Shown: piece by piece, positions 5,818 to 8,793 of the stretch
Numbering within the stretch: the stretch's first letter is position 1
Layout of the letters: the number at the start of each line of letters is the position of its first letter
NCBI GenBank assembly: GCA_026991005.1
Contig: JALXCH010000053.1
Location: 1 to 8,793 of the forward strand
Length of the DNA stretch: 8,793 nucleotides
Direction of reading: 5' to 3'
DNA from: Calditrichia bacterium
Lineage (GTDB): Bacteria > Calditrichota > Calditrichia > RBG-13-44-9
Translations under genes and position numbers: made by a program
Notes under the pieces: generated by a model
What the model saw: the letters and a program-made list of their open reading frames with translations, nothing else
What the model was told of the DNA's origin: nothing
The model's database searches: none

Positions 5818-7230
5818 TTAAGAAATTTCCCTGGGACTCGGAGTTCTGGAATTTCCAAATCCTGCAAAGAGTTTGCCTTCGAACAGTTCCACAATGTTTT
5901 CTACAGCAATGTGAAGGCTCCCCTGTTTCAGGGAATCGGGCAGCGATTTCTCTACCAGTTTGGGAAGGTAAATGGTACGAAAGCCCAACTTCACCGCTTC
6001 CCGGATGCGCGCCTCCATCTGGTTAACCATGCGAACATCGCCGTTGAGGCCAATTTCTCCGATAAACACGCTATTGGGTGGCAACGCCACCTCCTGGTAG
6101 CTGGAGTACAGCGCCATGGCTATTCCCAGATCAATACCGGGATCATCGAAGCGCAAACCACCGGCAATTTTCACGAACACATCGGAGACGCCAAATCGTA
6201 AATTACCGTGCTTTTCCAGAATTGCCAGAAGCAGCGCCAGCCGCCGGGGATCGAATCCGCTTACCGTGCGTTGAGGAACGCCGTAATTGCTGCGCGACAC
6301 CAGCGTTTGCACTTCCGCCAGAATGGGACGCGAGCCTTCAAAACTGGAGACCACACTTACCCCCACCTGGGGCTTTTCACTATGGGAAAGGAATAACCGG
6401 GACGGATTTTCCACCTGGCGCAGTCCCTCCCGTTCCATCAGGAAAATTCCCAGTTCATTGGTGGCACCAAATCTGTTTTTTACCGAGCGCAAGATGCGAT
6501 ATTGGTAGAGATTGTCTCCCTCGAAAGAGAGTACCACATCCACCATGTGCTCCAGAATTTTAGGGCCGGCAATACTCCCTTCTTTGGTAATATGCCCTAC
6601 CAGAATCAGGCTCCAGCCCTGCTCCTTTGCTGCGCGAAATAACCGCGAGGCACACTCCCGCAACTGCGCCACATTTCCCGGTGCACCTGCCACATCCTCC
6701 GAATACAGAGATTGAATGGAATCCACAATCACCACATCCGGTGCGTGCTGCTCAATCTGAAAGAGAATATTTTCCAGGTTGGTTTCCATAAGCACCGGGA
6801 GTTCCCGGGTGGGAACTGCCAGACGCAAAGCCCGGTTGTGAAGCTGCTGCAGGGATTCTTCCCCACTCACATAAAGCACCCGGTTCTGGTGCTGAATGAG
6901 ACTGGCCGCCACCTGCAAAAGCAGGGTGGATTTCCCAATGCCCGGCTCCCCGGCCAACAGAACCACCGAGGCGGGGAAGAGTCCACCACCCAGCACCCGG
7001 TCGAACTCTCCAATATGGCTCACAATGCGGGGCATTTCCCGGTATTCTACCCGGGAGAGCAGAACGGGAGTGTTGCCGGCGCGTTCGGGAGAGACCTGAT
7101 TTTTCTCCAGCGGCGAACTGGTGTGTTTTTCCATGCTGTTCCAGGCACCGCAATCGGGGCATTTCCCCACCCAGCGGGGACTCTCGTAACCGCACTGATT
7201 ACAAATGTAAACCGTCTTCGTTTTTGCCAT
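5818..7230 (-). CDS. radA: DNA repair/recombination protein RadA (Sms)
   Basis: A cytoplasmic DnaB-like ATPase of 470 residues that drives branch migration during homologous recombination together with RecA. Domains in order: a C4 zinc finger with C10, C13, C24 and C27 (CNQCGYESPRWVGKCPDCGA); a RecA-like ATPase with Walker A GEPGIGKST (94-102), Walker B VVIVD (166-170) and the RadA-specific KNRFG motif (251-255); and a C-terminal Lon-protease-like domain (about 295-450) with VFVKIAGGLRF and GEIGLNGDVR, lacking proteolytic function in this family. The length is close to the usual 450-460, plus a short tail after about residue 452. The ATG at 7230 is fixed by the zinc finger; no clear Shine-Dalgarno is seen in the 18 bp after the upstream gene's stop, so translation may depend on coupling with that gene. 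All catalytic motifs are intact; identification is secure. Confidence 0.97.
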   Translation of the reverse strand: MAKTKTVYICNQCGYESPRWVGKCPDCGAWNSMEKHTSSPLEKNQVSPERAGNTPVLLSRVEYREMPRIVSHIGEFDRVLGGGLFPASVVLLAGEPGIGKSTLLLQVAASLIQHQNRVLYVSGEESLQQLHNRALRLAVPTRELPVLMETNLENILFQIEQHAPDVVIVDSIQSLYSEDVAGAPGNVAQLRECASRLFRAAKEQGWSLILVGHITKEGSIAGPKILEHMVDVVLSFEGDNLYQYRILRSVKNRFGATNELGIFLMEREGLRQVENPSRLFLSHSEKPQVGVSVVSSFEGSRPILAEVQTLVSRSNYGVPQRTVSGFDPRRLALLLAILEKHGNLRFGVSDVFVKIAGGLRFDDPGIDLGIAMALYSSYQEVALPPNSVFIGEIGLNGDVRMVNQMEARIREAVKLGFRTIYLPKLVEKSLPDSLKQGSLHIAVENIVELFEGKLFAGFGNSRTPSPREIS

Positions 7231-7248
7231 AAACTGTTGTTTGTTTAC

Positions 7249-8793
7249 TTAAAAATCCAGACCCAGGGAGAAATAATGGACGGGGTCGCCGGTACGGCCC
7301 AGGTAGAACGGCCAGGCCATATCCCATTTAAACAGGATGCCCAGGAAATACACCCGGGCGCCAAATCCCAACCCGCTGATGATATCATCGAATCGCAGGG
7401 AGCCATCGGGCGATTGTTTGATTCCCCGGAAATCACTAAAACTGTACCAGGGCCCGTGATCCTGATACCAGGCGGTGCCCACATCCCAGAAAGCCACCCC
7501 ACGGATGTTGAAAAGGGAAATCGGGGGGAATCCCAACTTCAGATACTCAATGGCCGGGAAGCGGAATTCAAAATTCCCCAGGAAATAGCGATTCCCCACC
7601 TGCTCGTAGTAGAATGTCCCCCGCAGGGGCATCACAAAGCGGGAGAAGAACACATCATCAATCCGCTGAATGCGAATATTGCCGCCCCGGTACTTCCGGT
7701 TAATCCAGTTATCCACCCCTCCCAAAAAATACTGCTGAGCATTTTTCCCGAAGCTCAATCCGCCACTTAAGCGCACGGCAAACTGATATTTGGGCGAAAG
7801 TTTGAAGTAATGCCGATAGTCGAATTCGAAGGTTTTAAAATCCCGCCCAATATCACTAAAGTATGGGCTTACGCGAAACGTTACCTGATACCGCGTACCA
7901 TCCACCAGACCCAACACCCCCCAGCGGAATCCCCACAGGGTATTATCGTGGGTGTACGATATTTCGGGAATCACCGTGTGGGCTTTCTCGGTGGGCAGGG
8001 GTAAATCCAGATAATCCAGATACACATTGAAGGAAAGGGCGCTTATATCGATGCGATCGTACCGGCTTAAAGGATAGGAAGCGGTAAACTGACCGCCGAA
8101 ATTCTCGTAACGCATCAACCCGTAGAAATAATCACCAAACATGTACACCAGATGGTAACCACCGATTCCAATGTTGGTACGTCGCTTCAGGTAATAATAC
8201 TGCACGGCAAAATCGCTATTGCGTAAATCGGCCCACATGTTCATGGTGAGGTAAATCTTGTGATCACCCAGTAAATCGCTGAAAGCCAGTGCCGTGTAGC
8301 CCTGCAACCCGAAGAAGGTATTGTACCCGGCAGCACCCGTCACGTAATCCGGCGAAAATTTGATTTTGTACTTCTTCACCCGGTAGTTCCCCTTCTCGTC
8401 CTTCAGCTGACTTTCGGAAAGCACCACCTGTTTTCGTTTCCGGGTTTGCTGGGTGTGACGGGCATATTTCCCAAATACATAACGGCTGTAATCGACGGGT
8501 GCCTCCCCTTTCAGGGGTTTGGGCTTCTCTTTTTTCGCATCTTTCTGCGGGGCATGAACAATCTCTGCACCTGTGGTGTCCGCCTCCCCTTCCGGTTGCC
8601 AATCCCGGGCGTACACCGGCAGCTTATCTCCCCGCATCTCCTTTACAAACTCCGTTTCCTGCAATTTAACCGGTTGTAACTCCAGCGGATCGTTGATTAA
8701 ATACACATCGTATCCGCCGTGGTAAAAAGTGGTGTACACCAGTTTACTGGCATCGCGATTCCAGTTAATCTGAAAGATTCCGGAGATGACATT
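7249..8793 (-). CDS. TolB-like propeller fused to a BamA-type outer-membrane barrel (5' end outside the window)
   Basis: The last 514 residues of a larger protein are visible; the reading frame stays open to the window edge, and the GTG at 8739 is internal rather than a start. Residues 1-35 match the end of a TolB/WD40-like blade (WNRDASKLVYT then GGYDVYLI). A charged linker with KKEKPKPLKG follows (about 60-135). From about 143 (YKIKFSPDYV) the sequence becomes alternating aromatic beta-strands typical of an Omp85/surface-antigen barrel, with YFLGGVDNW (about 355-363), GNFEFRFP (about 406-413) and FWDVGTAW (435-442), ending in a C-terminal phenylalanine as expected for recognition by the BAM machinery. 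The canonical [VI]RG[FY] motif of BamA is not obvious. By family it is an outer-membrane protein, perhaps a transporter or assembly factor; the substrate is unknown. radA follows after 18 bp, so they probably share a transcript although their roles are unrelated. Confidence 0.85.
   Translation of the reverse strand, partial: NVISGIFQINWNRDASKLVYTTFYHGGYDVYLINDPLELQPVKLQETEFVKEMRGDKLPVYARDWQPEGEADTTGAEIVHAPQKDAKKEKPKPLKGEAPVDYSRYVFGKYARHTQQTRKRKQVVLSESQLKDEKGNYRVKKYKIKFSPDYVTGAAGYNTFFGLQGYTALAFSDLLGDHKIYLTMNMWADLRNSDFAVQYYYLKRRTNIGIGGYHLVYMFGDYFYGLMRYENFGGQFTASYPLSRYDRIDISALSFNVYLDYLDLPLPTEKAHTVIPEISYTHDNTLWGFRWGVLGLVDGTRYQVTFRVSPYFSDIGRDFKTFEFDYRHYFKLSPKYQFAVRLSGGLSFGKNAQQYFLGGVDNWINRKYRGGNIRIQRIDDVFFSRFVMPLRGTFYYEQVGNRYFLGNFEFRFPAIEYLKLGFPPISLFNIRGVAFWDVGTAWYQDHGPWYSFSDFRGIKQSPDGSLRFDDIISGLGFGARVYFLGILFKWDMAWPFYLGRTGDPVHYFSLGLDF

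Noticed and set aside
6712..7770. A long open frame of 352 codons on the plus strand.
   Set aside because: It lies antisense across the conserved radA and the barrel gene, whose minus-strand proteins carry clear family motifs. Its translation shows no domain and no ribosome site was evident; it is a shadow frame.
1..8793. Mobile elements, CRISPR arrays, toxin-antitoxin or phage-defence genes.
   Set aside because: No transposase or integrase motifs, direct-repeat arrays, target-site duplications or defence-family motifs were seen; the gene content is core housekeeping plus envelope proteins.

Overview
This window carries seven genes, five complete and two cut by the window edges if the 15-codon fragment at positions 1-47 is counted. 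All lie on the minus strand, so transcription runs from the high-coordinate end to the low end. The sequence is bacterial: it encodes RadA with its zinc finger and Lon-like domain, RNase Y, an RlmD-type 23S rRNA methyltransferase and a SpoU methyltransferase. The outer-membrane barrel fused to a TolB-like propeller indicates a diderm. Most genes have a recognisable Shine-Dalgarno sequence, which argues against typical Bacteroidota. The propeller-barrel fusion, a secreted NHL protein and rny together suggest a deep FCB-group lineage (Calditrichota, KSB1 or Ignavibacteria-like). That placement is an inference, not shown by a marker gene.

Layout in the direction of transcription: (1) 8793-7249, the C-terminal part of a TolB/WD40-like propeller fused to a BamA-like barrel, truncated by the window edge. 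(2) 7230-5818, radA, 18 bp downstream. (3) A 143-bp gap with a possible weak terminator. (4) 5674-4730, a secreted six-bladed NHL propeller protein. (5) A 204-bp gap with strong potential RNA structure, including long-range pairing. (6) 4525-2912, rny. (7) 2898-2419, a small rubrerythrin/ferritin-like diiron protein, 13 bp after rny. (8) A 376-bp non-coding gap with several inverted repeats. (9) 2042-663, rlmD-type gene, overlapping by 4 nt (ATGA) with (10) 666-118, a TrmH/SpoU-type methyltransferase. (11) A good sigma-70-like promoter (104-76) followed by the first 15 codons of another gene (47-1).

The likely functional groups are envelope or secretion (propeller-barrel and NHL proteins), DNA recombination and repair (RadA), mRNA turnover coupled to a diiron protein (rny plus the ferritin-like gene), and RNA modification (two methyltransferases in one translationally coupled unit). 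Most of this is ordinary core-genome content. I found no mobile element, CRISPR array, tRNA or rRNA gene, and no defence or biosynthetic system. The items most worth a second look are the structured intergenic RNA before rny, the rny/ferritin-like pairing with its internally duplicated diiron protein, and the inverted-repeat cluster at 2219-2401. I did not find a convincing undescribed system.
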